Shown here: piece by piece, positions 31,167 to 41,275 of the stretch | Position numbering within the stretch: the stretch's first letter is position 1 | Layout: every line of letters begins with the position of its first letter | DNA from: Chitinophagales bacterium | GTDB lineage: Bacteria > Bacteroidota > Bacteroidia > Chitinophagales > Chitinophagaceae | Reading direction: 5' to 3' | Assembly: GCA_013297995.1 (NCBI GenBank) | Contig: JAAFJB010000007.1 | Span: 1 to 64,000, forward strand | DNA: 64,000 bases | Notes under the pieces: model-generated | Database searches by the model: none | What the model was told of the DNA's origin: nothing | Seen by the model: the letters and a program-made list of their open reading frames with translations, nothing else | Translations under genes and position numbers: made by a program

Positions 31167-33635
31167 ATGAGTGCTAGACTACTATATTGTTTAATAGGAT
31201 TTTTTTCCTTTTTTAATATTGCTGCTCAATCAAAAATACCCTATATCGGAAAAGTAGTAAATATAAACGGAACCCCCCTTGCTGGTGCCAGTATACAAAT
31301 TCAAAAACTCAAATTAAACACAATTACTAAAATAGATGGAAGTTTTTATTTTGATACATTGCCAGAGGGTAACTACCAACTATTTATAAGTTATATTGGA
31401 ATGCAGCCTATAGTAAAACAAATTAAAATATTAAACGGCACTCAACTAATATCCGAAACATTCAAACTAATTCCAGCTGACATTGAACAACTACAAACTG
31501 TAGAAATAATTGGTCGTAGACAGTTGAGCTATAAAAGTGACTATAGTTTTGCCGGTAGTAAGATTGCCATGGCCACTAAAGACATTCCACAAAGTATTAG
31601 TGTAGTTACAAAAGAATTAATGGATGATAGACAAATATTCCGCCTAAATGATATAACCAAAGCTACTACAGGTGTAAACCAATTCAGTGCCAATAATGAT
31701 TTAACCATTCGTGGATTTAGGGCAAGTGATGAAGCTCGCCTGATAAATGGATTAAGGAGCGGGCAATTTTTTTTTACCCAACCTATTACTTCTAATCTCG
31801 AAAGAATTGAGGTAATCAAAGGACCAGCCAGTGCTCTTTTTGGAAATGCTCAACCTGGTGGTACCATCAATATGGTTACTAAAAAACCGTTAGATATATC
31901 CCGCAAATCAATCAATATTAGTCTCGGCTTATTTAATACATTTAGAACAGCATTAGATCTTACAGGCCCCCTTAATGAAGATAAAACGCTGCTGTATCGC
32001 TTAAATATTGGGTATGAAAATGCAGGAAGTTTTCGAGATTTACAAGGTGGCGAAGTGTATATGATTGCACCATCACTCACATTTCTTCCTTCTCCTAAAA
32101 CAAGTGTAAATGCAGATATTGTAGTAGTAAATAATAGAACCAAATTAGATAGGGGACAGGCAGTTTTTGGCGCAACTGCTGGAGTTACCAATTTAAAGTC
32201 TACTCCTATCAATATTGCTTTAGCAGCAACCAATGATTTTTACGCAGTAAAAGACTTAAGTATTACTCTATCCTTATCGCATAAATTTTCTGATCAATTT
32301 TCATTTAATTCATCTTATATGAAGTTCCGATGGAGTGAAGATCTTGCAGAGCATAGAACTTCAAATGCTTATGCGGTGGACTCATTTGGTCAAACATTGA
32401 ATACATTGGCAGGCATGCAAGTGTTTTTAAGGCAACAACAGATTATTACTGATAATATTACCAATTACTTTACCTATAAATACAATACTGGCGCACTCGA
32501 GCATATTACGGTTGCAGGGTTCGATTTTTTGCAACAGATTAGGCCTGTTGGTGGCAGCCAGCTCACTGCTAGTGGGTATAGAAATAAAGCAAATACTGCA
32601 ACTGCAAATTATAGTGCAGCCAGTGGAGCAAATTTCAGCATCACTAATTTTTCGGGTAGAAGATCTCCATTACCCAATGTTGCACATTTTGATTTAACTA
32701 ACCCAGGGGGATATGGATACAGGCTTTTTAGTAATTATATTTATACCAACGCTGTATTGGCAGCAACTAAATTCACTGGTACTGGTGCATATATTCAACA
32801 CCATATTACTTACAACAAATTTAAATTATTAGTTGGTGCTCGTTATGATGAATATCGTGATATCATCAGATATAAAACTGGTACAGATAGTTCAGTGAAA
32901 CAAAAAAGCTTTATCCCTAGAATTGGACTAACCTATATGCTTACTAACAGCATTAACTTGTATGCTACCTATGCACAAGGTTATATGCCTCAGGTAAGTT
33001 CAACAATTGTAAACCCAAATAGTGGTGGTCCTTTTGATCCACTCATTAGTAAATTATATGAGATAGGTGCTAAGGGAGAATTGTTTCAAAAGAAATTAAA
33101 TGCCAGTATTTCAATGTATGATCTTACGCAAAACAATGTATTGGTAGCAGACCCTCAGCCTGGGAATCCTGATTTTCGACGCCAACGTGGCTTACAGAGA
33201 AGCCGTGGTATAGAATTAGAAGCAACTGGCAACATCAACCGATTACTTAGTATAAGTGTAGGGTATGCCTATAATGAGGCTACAATAGTAGAAGATATTG
33301 CTGCTTTGAAAGGACTTCAAAAAGAAAATGCACCCCTGCATAATGGAAATATCTGGATAAAATATGCCATACAAAGTGGGGTTCTCAAAGGGCTTGGGAT
33401 AGCAGGCGGTTTTAATTATATTAGTAACAGATATCCATCTCAAACCCGCAGTTTTGAATTGCCAGCCTACGCTTTAATTGATGCGGCATTCTATTACCAA
33501 TTTGATAAATTTAGGTTGGCCCTAAACCTAAACAACCTCACGAATCAAAAATATTGGGTAGGTGGTTATGATTTTCTGCGCATGTTTCCTGGTTCGCCTC
33601 GAAACGCAATGATTAATTTTGGGTACACTTTTTAA
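31167..33635 (+). CDS. TonB-dependent siderophore receptor
   Basis: DIPQSISVVTKELMDDR, LTIRGFRASDEARLINGLR, IEVIKGPASALFGNAQPGGTINMVTKKP, C-term MFPGSPRNAMINFGYTF. Confidence 0.93.
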   Translation: MSARLLYCLIGFFSFFNIAAQSKIPYIGKVVNINGTPLAGASIQIQKLKLNTITKIDGSFYFDTLPEGNYQLFISYIGMQPIVKQIKILNGTQLISETFKLIPADIEQLQTVEIIGRRQLSYKSDYSFAGSKIAMATKDIPQSISVVTKELMDDRQIFRLNDITKATTGVNQFSANNDLTIRGFRASDEARLINGLRSGQFFFTQPITSNLERIEVIKGPASALFGNAQPGGTINMVTKKPLDISRKSINISLGLFNTFRTALDLTGPLNEDKTLLYRLNIGYENAGSFRDLQGGEVYMIAPSLTFLPSPKTSVNADIVVVNNRTKLDRGQAVFGATAGVTNLKSTPINIALAATNDFYAVKDLSITLSLSHKFSDQFSFNSSYMKFRWSEDLAEHRTSNAYAVDSFGQTLNTLAGMQVFLRQQQIITDNITNYFTYKYNTGALEHITVAGFDFLQQIRPVGGSQLTASGYRNKANTATANYSAASGANFSITNFSGRRSPLPNVAHFDLTNPGGYGYRLFSNYIYTNAVLAATKFTGTGAYIQHHITYNKFKLLVGARYDEYRDIIRYKTGTDSSVKQKSFIPRIGLTYMLTNSINLYATYAQGYMPQVSSTIVNPNSGGPFDPLISKLYEIGAKGELFQKKLNASISMYDLTQNNVLVADPQPGNPDFRRQRGLQRSRGIELEATGNINRLLSISVGYAYNEATIVEDIAALKGLQKENAPLHNGNIWIKYAIQSGVLKGLGIAGGFNYISNRYPSQTRSFELPAYALIDAAFYYQFDKFRLALNLNNLTNQKYWVGGYDFLRMFPGSPRNAMINFGYTF

Positions 33636-33644
33636 AACTCTTAC

Positions 33645-34799
33645 ATGCTAAGGCAGAATAAAATTAAATCACTTATACTGTGGGCTCATCGTTGGTTAGG
33701 ATTAATCAGCGGAATTGTAGTATTCATTGTTGCAATTACTGGTTGTATTTATGTGTTTGAGGAAGAAGCACGCGATATTTTTCAACATAAATACCTTTAT
33801 GTTTCGCCCGGTTCTGCTAAATTGCCCTTGGTTAAGTTGAGTAATATTGTTGCTAAAAATTACCCCAAAGAAACCATTACCCAAATTCGGTTTAAAGAAA
33901 CAGCCAATGCGGCCGTTCTCTACTACACCAAACGTAAAACTGCCATTTCTATTAATCCTTATACGGGTGCTATTATTGGCGTAAGAGATATGGAGGCCGA
34001 TTTTTTTAATTGGATTGAAGAAATGCATGTAAATCTTCACTTAGGTAAAACGGGTGAACAAATTATTAAGTGGAACGTGCTTATCTTTTTCATTCTATGC
34101 ATAAGTGGTTTGGTAATATGGTGGCCCAAACAAAAGCGTTTTTTTAAGCAAGCCGCTTCTATCAATTTTAAAACAAAAAATTGGAAACGATTCAACTGGG
34201 ATTTGCACAGTGTACTGGGCTTTTATGCTTTATCGGTTTTATTGGTTATTTCCCTCACAGGTATTTTTTGGGTATTTGATTGGGCCAAACAATTTACTGC
34301 CTTTGCTACTTCTAGTAGAATAGAAAAGAATCCTGAAAATAAAATAGAAGCTAATTCAATGGGCTTTACTATGGAACAGGCTTATGAACAATCCAAGCAA
34401 TTATACCCAGGTGCCGACCAAGTTTTTCTAAGCTATCCGCCAAAACCTAAGGACCCTATTCGCGTAGTTTTCCGTTATCCGTATAAAATTGTGCGAAAAC
34501 AAAACACCCTTTTCTTTGATAAAGGCACAGGTGCCATTCTGAGGCAGGATCTCTATAAAAATTATTCAACCTACGATAAAATTGCAAAAAGCAATTATGA
34601 TTTTCATACTGGTGGTATTCGTATACTTGGAATAGGAAGTAAAATTATTTATTTCTTCGCCAGCCTTATTGCAGCTTCCTTGCCCATTACTGGCTTTTTA
34701 ATTTGGTGGGGTCGCGGCAAGAAAAACCGCAATAAAAAAATTACCAATAAACCCGCAGAATCAACAACAGCTAAAAATTATTCCATGCAGCTTAATTAG
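33645..34799 (+). CDS. PepSY-associated TM protein (putative siderophore-iron reductase-like)
   Basis: LILWAHRWLGLISGIVVFIVAITGCIYVFEEE, MHVNLHLGKTGEQI, WDLHSVLGFYAL; 10 bp after the siderophore receptor. Confidence 0.88.
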   Translation: MLRQNKIKSLILWAHRWLGLISGIVVFIVAITGCIYVFEEEARDIFQHKYLYVSPGSAKLPLVKLSNIVAKNYPKETITQIRFKETANAAVLYYTKRKTAISINPYTGAIIGVRDMEADFFNWIEEMHVNLHLGKTGEQIIKWNVLIFFILCISGLVIWWPKQKRFFKQAASINFKTKNWKRFNWDLHSVLGFYALSVLLVISLTGIFWVFDWAKQFTAFATSSRIEKNPENKIEANSMGFTMEQAYEQSKQLYPGADQVFLSYPPKPKDPIRVVFRYPYKIVRKQNTLFFDKGTGAILRQDLYKNYSTYDKIAKSNYDFHTGGIRILGIGSKIIYFFASLIAASLPITGFLIWWGRGKKNRNKKITNKPAESTTAKNYSMQLN

Positions 34800-35598
34800 C
34801 CATATCCGAAGGGTTGTCTTCCGCACTATCTAAAGTAGGCGATCTTAATATTACAGATTTAGTAGTAGATTTTCTCATTTTCATATTCAACAACTCTACG
34901 CTGAATGAAAATGCCATTGCAAAATATACATAGTTCTTTAAGTGTAATTCATGTGCACCAGCCGGGTTCCATCCCTCTACTAATAATACCAGCCCAATCA
35001 TTACCAGAAAAGATAATGCCAACATTTTTAAAGTAGGATGCTTGTGAATAAAAGCTGATATTTTTGGGCTGAATAAAAACATCACCATCATTGCTATTAC
35101 AACTGCTGCAATCATAACTTCTAGGTGTTTTGCAGTGCCCCCAGCGGTGATAATGCTGTCGAAACTAAATACCATATCAATCAATATAATCTGGCCAATA
35201 CCACTAGCAAATCCCAACTCTTTTTTGTTATTACCTGCTGCAACTGCTTCCTCCCCTTCCAGCTTATGGTGTATTTCTTTTACGGTTTTATAAATCAAAA
35301 ATAATCCACCCGCTAGCATAACCAGACTGGCCAAATCAAAATCTTTGCCCCATATACTCAATACTGGCTTTCCCTTTTGGGTAAGCAACCAACTCAAACA
35401 GAATAAAAGTATGGTTCTGGTAATAATGCCCGTAACCATCCAACTAAGTCTCGCCTGCTTCTGCAATGCTTTGGGCATTCTATTCAAAATAATACTCACG
35501 AAAATCACATTGTCAATTCCTAAAACAATCTCCAGAATGGTTAAGACTAAAAAACTAACTAAACTTTCGGTAGTAAATAAATGCTCCATAAAATACAA
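34792..35598 (-). CDS. TerC family integral membrane protein
   Basis: LEIVLGIDNVIFVSIILNRMP, QIILIDMVFSFDSIITA, FLVMIGLVLLVEGW. Confidence 0.93.
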   Translation of the reverse strand: MYFMEHLFTTESLVSFLVLTILEIVLGIDNVIFVSIILNRMPKALQKQARLSWMVTGIITRTILLFCLSWLLTQKGKPVLSIWGKDFDLASLVMLAGGLFLIYKTVKEIHHKLEGEEAVAAGNNKKELGFASGIGQIILIDMVFSFDSIITAGGTAKHLEVMIAAVVIAMMVMFLFSPKISAFIHKHPTLKMLALSFLVMIGLVLLVEGWNPAGAHELHLKNYVYFAMAFSFSVELLNMKMRKSTTKSVILRSPTLDSAEDNPSDMAN

Positions 35599-35630
35599 TT
35601 GGTTGCAAATATACGCTGCTTATGATTGTA

Positions 35631-36722
35631 TTAATGCGCAGCCAAATAGGAGCAAATATTTTTTACAATAGAAGGGCCCTCATACACAAAACCTGTCCAC
35701 ACTTGAACCAAGGAAGCACCTGCTTTTATTTTCTCTTTGGCATCTGCACCAGTAAAAATACCACCACTGGCAATAATGGGAATGGCGTAATCGGTCTGTT
35801 CTGCCAAATAGGCTACCACTTGGGTGGAACGAGCCTGAACGGGTTTGCCGCTCAATCCACCCATACCAATTGCCTCACTTAATTGCGCAGATGCAGCACT
35901 TAAATTAGAGCGGTCAATGGTTGTATTGGTGGCTACCAACCCACTCAGCTTCATCTCTAGTGAAAGAGAAACAATATCGTGTAGTTGTGATTGATTTAAA
36001 TCAGGAGCAATTTTAAGCAAAAGTGGTTTTGGTTTTGCATAACATTGGTTGTCATTTTGCAGTTCAGCAAAAATTTTTCTAAGCGCATCTTTTTCCTGTA
36101 ATGCCCTTAGGCCAGGTGTATTGGGTGAACTCACATTCACCACAAAATAGTCCACCACTTGATGCAGCTCATTAAAACAAATTTTATAATCGCGCCAAGC
36201 GTCTTCATTGGAGGTAACTTTATTCTTACCAATATTTCCCCCAATCACTAAATGATTGCCGGTTTTATTTGCTTTGCGATGGTTCCAATCGTTGAGTCGC
36301 TTTTTTACACTCCCCACCCCTTCATTATTAAATCCCATTCTATTTATAAGCGCTTGGTCGGCTGGTAGCCTGAATAAACGAGGCAGATCATTACCTGATT
36401 GTGCTTTAGGCGTTACCGTACCAATTTCTACAAACCCAAAGCCAAGGGCTTCTAACTCACTTAGGTAAAGCGCATTTTTGTCGAAACCCGCACCCAGCCC
36501 CACCGGATTGGGAAACGAAACACCGAAAACAGTCTGCGCCAAATCGTTCGATGGGTATTGAAAAATTCGCTTTAGTACTGTATCGGTAATACCCAATTGG
36601 GTAACCGTTTTCAGGCAATTCATAGAAAAATAATGAACCGATTCGGGTGAAAAATTAAATAAAATATTTCTGAGAAAGCTGTACAAAGCAAGAGTTTTGG
36701 CGAAAATAGGCAATTCAGCCAA
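35631..36722 (-). CDS. pyrD: Quinone-dependent dihydroorotate dehydrogenase
   Basis: FPNPVGLGAGFDKN, NRMGFNNEGVGSV, VVNVSSPNTPGLRALQ, LVATNTTIDR, IIASGGIFTGADAKEKI. Confidence 0.96.
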   Translation of the reverse strand: MAELPIFAKTLALYSFLRNILFNFSPESVHYFSMNCLKTVTQLGITDTVLKRIFQYPSNDLAQTVFGVSFPNPVGLGAGFDKNALYLSELEALGFGFVEIGTVTPKAQSGNDLPRLFRLPADQALINRMGFNNEGVGSVKKRLNDWNHRKANKTGNHLVIGGNIGKNKVTSNEDAWRDYKICFNELHQVVDYFVVNVSSPNTPGLRALQEKDALRKIFAELQNDNQCYAKPKPLLLKIAPDLNQSQLHDIVSLSLEMKLSGLVATNTTIDRSNLSAASAQLSEAIGMGGLSGKPVQARSTQVVAYLAEQTDYAIPIIASGGIFTGADAKEKIKAGASLVQVWTGFVYEGPSIVKNICSYLAAH

Positions 36723-36784
36723 CGACGAAACGAAATTACCTGCTTAAAATATTAGTTGCATAAACAACTTTTAAGTAGAATGCG

Positions 36785-36792
36785 TATATTTG
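36785..36792 (+). promoter_or_regulatory. Putative Bacteroidetes -7 element TATATTTG for thiolase gene
   Basis: Matches TAnnTTTG 20 bp upstream of ATG 36812; -33 element not clear. Confidence 0.35.
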
Positions 36793-36811
36793 AAGTCTTA
36801 AAATTCATTGT

Positions 36812-37987
36812 ATGCAAGAAGCTTATATAGTTGCTGGTTACAGAACCGCAGTAACAAAGAGTAAGAAAGGTGGATTTAGATTTTACAGACCAGATGATTT
36901 AGCGGTAGAACTGATAAAGGCATTGGTGGCATCTGTGCCCCAATTAGATACCAAAAGAGTAGATGATGTAATTGTGGGCAATGCAGTGCCAGAAGCGGAG
37001 CAGGGCTTGCAATTTGGAAGAATTATTGCCGCCAAAGCATTGGGCATAGAAGTGGCAGGCATTACCATTAACCGGTATTGCGCCAGTGGGCTAGAAAGTA
37101 TTGCAACTGCTACAGCTAAAATTCGTTCGGGTATGGCCGAATGTATTATTGCTGGAGGAACCGAAAGCATGAGTATGGTACCTACTGCCGGATGGAAAAC
37201 CGTTCCTTCTTATGCTATTGCAAAAGATGAACCTGATTATTACCTAGGTATGGGCTTAACCGCGGAAGCGGTTGCCAAAGAATTCAATATTTCTAGAGAA
37301 GACCAAGATGAATTTGCTTACCATTCGCATAGAAAGGCAAAAGCGGCTATTGAAAATGGATATTTCAAAACGGGAATACACCCTGTAAATGTAGAAGAGA
37401 CTTATATTAATGAAAAAGGGAGGAAAGCAATACGATCTTATATAGTAGATACCGATGAAGGATTAAGGGCAGATACAACGGTAGAAGGGTTGGCAAAATT
37501 AAAAGCAGCATTTGCCATTGGCGGAAGTGTAACCGCAGGTAACTCTTCTCAAACAAGTGATGGGGCTGCTTTTGCGCTGGTGATGAGTGAGAGAATGGTG
37601 GTAGAATTGGGATTAAAACCAATCGGTAGGTTGGTGAATTGTGCGTCTGCTGGTGTACATCCTCGCATCATGGGAATTGGTCCCGTTGCAGCCATTCCTA
37701 AAGTATTGAAGCAAGCTGGTATGCGTCTAGCTGATATTGAACTGATAGAATTGAATGAGGCATTTGCTTCTCAATCCCTTGCCGTAATTCGTGAACTGGG
37801 GTTAGATCCAGCCATTGTAAACATCAATGGAGGGGCTATTGCCCTCGGCCATCCACTGGGTTGCACGGGTTGTAAATTAACGGTTCAGTTGTTAAATGAT
37901 CTGCAGCGACTGAACAAAAAATACGGCATGGTAACCGCCTGTGTAGGTGGTGGACAAGGTATTGCTGGTATTATTGAAAGGCTCTAA
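36812..37987 (+). CDS. Thiolase / acetyl-CoA C-acyltransferase
   Basis: [16 protein letters not shown] (catalytic Cys), [40 protein letters not shown]. Confidence 0.95.
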   Translation: MQEAYIVAGYRTAVTKSKKGGFRFYRPDDLAVELIKALVASVPQLDTKRVDDVIVGNAVPEAEQGLQFGRIIAAKALGIEVAGITINRYCASGLESIATATAKIRSGMAECIIAGGTESMSMVPTAGWKTVPSYAIAKDEPDYYLGMGLTAEAVAKEFNISREDQDEFAYHSHRKAKAAIENGYFKTGIHPVNVEETYINEKGRKAIRSYIVDTDEGLRADTTVEGLAKLKAAFAIGGSVTAGNSSQTSDGAAFALVMSERMVVELGLKPIGRLVNCASAGVHPRIMGIGPVAAIPKVLKQAGMRLADIELIELNEAFASQSLAVIRELGLDPAIVNINGGAIALGHPLGCTGCKLTVQLLNDLQRLNKKYGMVTACVGGGQGIAGIIERL

Positions 37988-38001
37988 ATTATTGCTAGTA
38001 A

Positions 38002-39684
38002 TTAATTTAGGTATTTCCCTACTATCGGCATCCTTCTCCCAACGCCAAATGCTTTGGGTGAAATGCGAATGATGGGACAAAACTGATTCCGCTTGTATTC
38101 ATTATTATTCACCATCTTCAGCGTACGGTCTACCAATGCAGCGTCAAATCCTTGTGCTTTAATTTCTACTGGTCCTTGGCGTTTTTCAATATACTGGTAC
38201 AAAATTTTATCCAAAATAGAATAGTCGGGTAAACTATCACTGTCTTTTTGATTGGGTCTCAATTCAGCAGAAGGAGCTTTGGTAATAATATGGGTTGGAA
38301 TTATTTCTTTGCTTCTATTAATGAATTTAGCCAATTCGTACACTTGTAATTTATAACAATCGCCCAGTACGCCCAACCCACCAGCCATATCCCCATACAA
38401 AGTACCATAGCCAGTAGCCAACTCGCTTTTGTTGGAAGTATTTAATAAGATATACCCGAATTTATTGGCAATGGCCATGAGTAGATTACCGCGACTCCTA
38501 CTCTGTATATTTTCTTCAGCCAATGAAAACGGAAGTCCGTTAAACAAAGGCGCTACTGTGTTTAAAAAACAATTGTACACATCATCTATTCGTACAATAT
38601 CATACGGATTATTCAAGTTTTTACTCAACGCAATGGCATCGTTTACTGAATGATCGGTTGAGTAAGGAGAGGGCATTAAAATGGCACGAATATTTTCTGC
38701 GCCCAATGCTTCAGAAGCCAGTGCCAAGGTAACGGCTGAATCTATTCCACCAGAAGAACCAATGATGGCTTTGGTAAATTGCATTTTTTTAAAATAGTCG
38801 CGAATGCCCATTACCAGTGCGTTATACACTTGCTCAATATTCAAACTTTCTATTAGCGTATCCGGATTCAACACTTGGTTGGGCATCCGATTGGCTAGCT
38901 CAAGAATGGGGGCGTTGATGCTGCCATCCTCGTTTAATTCAACAAAATCAAGTGCTTCTTCAAACGCAGGAAGGGCTTTTATAAGGTTGGCATTTTTATC
39001 AAAAACCAGGGAAGCACCGTCAAAAACAATCTCGGTTTGACTCCCCACTGCATTGCAATAAAACAAGGGTAATTTATATTTCAATACATTGGCTTTAATC
39101 ACTGCTTTTCTATCTTCATCATGTGTATAATCAAAAGGCGAGGCGCTAAGGTTAAGCATGATATCGGGGTTCTGCTTCATCAGTTCATCCATGGGGCAAA
39201 TTCTGTACAAGGAATTATTACCCAAATTCCAAATGTCTTCGCAGATGGTTACCGCCAGCTTTTTTCCTTTGAAAGAAATTACTTTCCACTCAAAGGCTGG
39301 CTCAAAATAACGGTATTCATCAAATACATCATAAGTGGGCAAAAGTGTTTTGTGCACTATTGCTTTCACCTCATTCTCGTATAAAAAATAAGCGGCATTG
39401 AAGAGGCTCTTTCCTTTCTGCTGTGTATTTCTATCAATACTGCCAATAATTACTCCAATGGTATCAGCCTTTTGTTTAATAGCGTTTACGGCTTCATCGC
39501 ATTTATTTAAAAAATCATCAAACTCTACAAAATCCCTAGCAGGATAGCCAGGTATGCACATTTCACTGAACAGAATCAAGTCGCCTCCTGCTGCTTTGGC
39601 TTGGTCAATAGCATCCATCATTTTTTGGGTATTCCATTCAAAATTTCCAATATGATAGTTTTGCTGGGCAATAAAAATTTTCAT
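38002..39684 (-). CDS. nadE: Glutamine-dependent NAD+ synthetase
   Basis: N-terminal nitrilase domain (LILFSEMCIPGYPARD, LAVTICEDIW) plus synthetase IIGSSGGIDSAVTLALA, NTSNKSELATGYGTLYGDMAGG. Confidence 0.96.
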   Translation of the reverse strand: MKIFIAQQNYHIGNFEWNTQKMMDAIDQAKAAGGDLILFSEMCIPGYPARDFVEFDDFLNKCDEAVNAIKQKADTIGVIIGSIDRNTQQKGKSLFNAAYFLYENEVKAIVHKTLLPTYDVFDEYRYFEPAFEWKVISFKGKKLAVTICEDIWNLGNNSLYRICPMDELMKQNPDIMLNLSASPFDYTHDEDRKAVIKANVLKYKLPLFYCNAVGSQTEIVFDGASLVFDKNANLIKALPAFEEALDFVELNEDGSINAPILELANRMPNQVLNPDTLIESLNIEQVYNALVMGIRDYFKKMQFTKAIIGSSGGIDSAVTLALASEALGAENIRAILMPSPYSTDHSVNDAIALSKNLNNPYDIVRIDDVYNCFLNTVAPLFNGLPFSLAEENIQSRSRGNLLMAIANKFGYILLNTSNKSELATGYGTLYGDMAGGLGVLGDCYKLQVYELAKFINRSKEIIPTHIITKAPSAELRPNQKDSDSLPDYSILDKILYQYIEKRQGPVEIKAQGFDAALVDRTLKMVNNNEYKRNQFCPIIRISPKAFGVGRRMPIVGKYLN

Positions 39685-39740
39685 ACAGCAAAATTCAGCA
39701 TTTTAACAACATGATGGCATTCCTTTGCGTTATTTCGCAT

Positions 39741-40745
39741 ATGCAACGTTTAATATATTTACTCTCACTGCTGTTTATATTTACTGCTTGTAATCAAAAT
39801 AAGCAGCACCCGAATGTATCCAGCATCTCCATAGTCGTAGCAGAACAACGCTATGAACAAGATTTTTTTAAGGTAGATACGCTTCAACTCAAAACCGAAC
39901 TACATCAGCTAGATCAGCGCTACAAAGGCTTTAACAGCGATTTTTTGTACAATATTTTAGGAACAACACCCGAAGCAGCGCAGAAAGATATTCCTGCTTT
40001 CATCAACAGCTATCGGTCTATTTACCAAGATGCCAATCTTATTTTTAAAAATACAAGACCTTGGGTTGATGATATAAAAAAAGGATTTCAATACGTGAAA
40101 TATTATTTTCCAGCATACGAGCTACCGAAAAAAATCACCACATTTATAGGCCCTATTAATAGTTTTGGCACCATTATTACCACAGATGGAATTGCTATAG
40201 GGTTACAGCTTTTTCTAGGAAAAAATCATCCGCTTTATGCAAGTGAACAGAGTCAATCTTTTTATCCTGCTTATGTATCACGCCGTTTTGAACCGGCTTA
40301 TATTCCCGTAGCTGCCTTGCGCAGTATTGTAGAGGATCTTTATCCCGAATCTGCACTGGGTAAGCCTTTGGTAGAACAGATGGTAGAATCTGGAAAGCGT
40401 TTGTACCTGTTAGATCATTTTTTACCCATGCTTGCAGATAGTCTTATTACGGGCTATACTGATGAGCAATTTCGTACCTGTGTAAACAATGAAAAAAATA
40501 TTTGGAGTTTTTTTATTCAGAACGATTTGCTGTATAAAACAGATCCACAGGTTACCCGTGATTTTATGAATGATGGGCCTTCTACCCAAGTATTTGGTAG
40601 CAAATCACCAGGAAATATTGGACAGTTTGTAGGCTGGCAGATTGTAAAAAAATGGATGAATAAACATCCTAAGATGGGCTTACAGCAATTGTTGCAAAAA
40701 AATCCAGCTCAACTATTTGAGGAAGCCAAGTATAAGCCAGCTTAG
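39741..40745 (+). CDS. gldB: Gliding motility lipoprotein GldB
   Basis: Lipoprotein signal MQRLIYLLSLLFIFTAC; YEQDFFKVD...; GPINSFGTIITTDGIAIGLQLFLGKNHPLY; WQIVKKWMNKHPKM. ORF opens at 39711. Confidence 0.85.
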   Translation: MQRLIYLLSLLFIFTACNQNKQHPNVSSISIVVAEQRYEQDFFKVDTLQLKTELHQLDQRYKGFNSDFLYNILGTTPEAAQKDIPAFINSYRSIYQDANLIFKNTRPWVDDIKKGFQYVKYYFPAYELPKKITTFIGPINSFGTIITTDGIAIGLQLFLGKNHPLYASEQSQSFYPAYVSRRFEPAYIPVAALRSIVEDLYPESALGKPLVEQMVESGKRLYLLDHFLPMLADSLITGYTDEQFRTCVNNEKNIWSFFIQNDLLYKTDPQVTRDFMNDGPSTQVFGSKSPGNIGQFVGWQIVKKWMNKHPKMGLQQLLQKNPAQLFEEAKYKPA

Positions 40746-40755
40746 TATCGGCTGC

Positions 40756-41142
40756 TTAATTTAATTTGGTGGGTGCAATCAGGTCAAAAGCCGGAATGGG
40801 AACCTGGAATTTTTGCAGGGTATATTGGTTTTCCATTTCATAACTGCCATTCATTCTGCCCATTTCTGTTTTTAAATTACAGCCACTTACATAGGTATAG
40901 CGCTCTCCAGCACCTAATACAGGCTGAACGCCTACAACCCCTTCTCCTTCTACCTCTCGGTGTTCTGTATTGCTGTCAAAAATAAACCATTGTCTACGCA
41001 ATAATTTAACCGAAAATTTATTGTGATTTTCTAGAGAAATTCTATAGGCAAAGATGAATTCGCATTTAAGTGGATTGCTATAGTCTGATTGATAGAAGGT
41101 TTCTACTGTGATCTCTATTCCTGCTGAAATTTTTGAAACCAT
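40756..41142 (-). CDS. apaG: ApaG domain protein
   Basis: ITVETFYQSDYS...FAYRISLENHN...LLRRQWFIFDSNTEHREVEGEGVVGVQPVL..GERYTYVSGCNLKTEMGRMNGSYEM. Confidence 0.94.
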   Translation of the reverse strand: MVSKISAGIEITVETFYQSDYSNPLKCEFIFAYRISLENHNKFSVKLLRRQWFIFDSNTEHREVEGEGVVGVQPVLGAGERYTYVSGCNLKTEMGRMNGSYEMENQYTLQKFQVPIPAFDLIAPTKLN

Positions 41143-41245
41143 GGAGTTAAGGTTATAGGGTAAAAATAAGTAAATTAAACCAGCTTATAGCCAATGGCGA
41201 TGAATATTGGTACAATTTTGTGAGCTTTTTTGCACGCTCAACCCG

Positions 41246-41253
41246 TACTTTTG
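41246..41253 (+). promoter_or_regulatory. Putative -7 element TACTTTTG for icd
   Basis: CCGTACTTTTGC, identical 12-mer to the one upstream of prfA (15694-15704 region). Confidence 0.45.
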
Positions 41254-41275
41254 CTGAAAGAAAAAAAATACCAAT

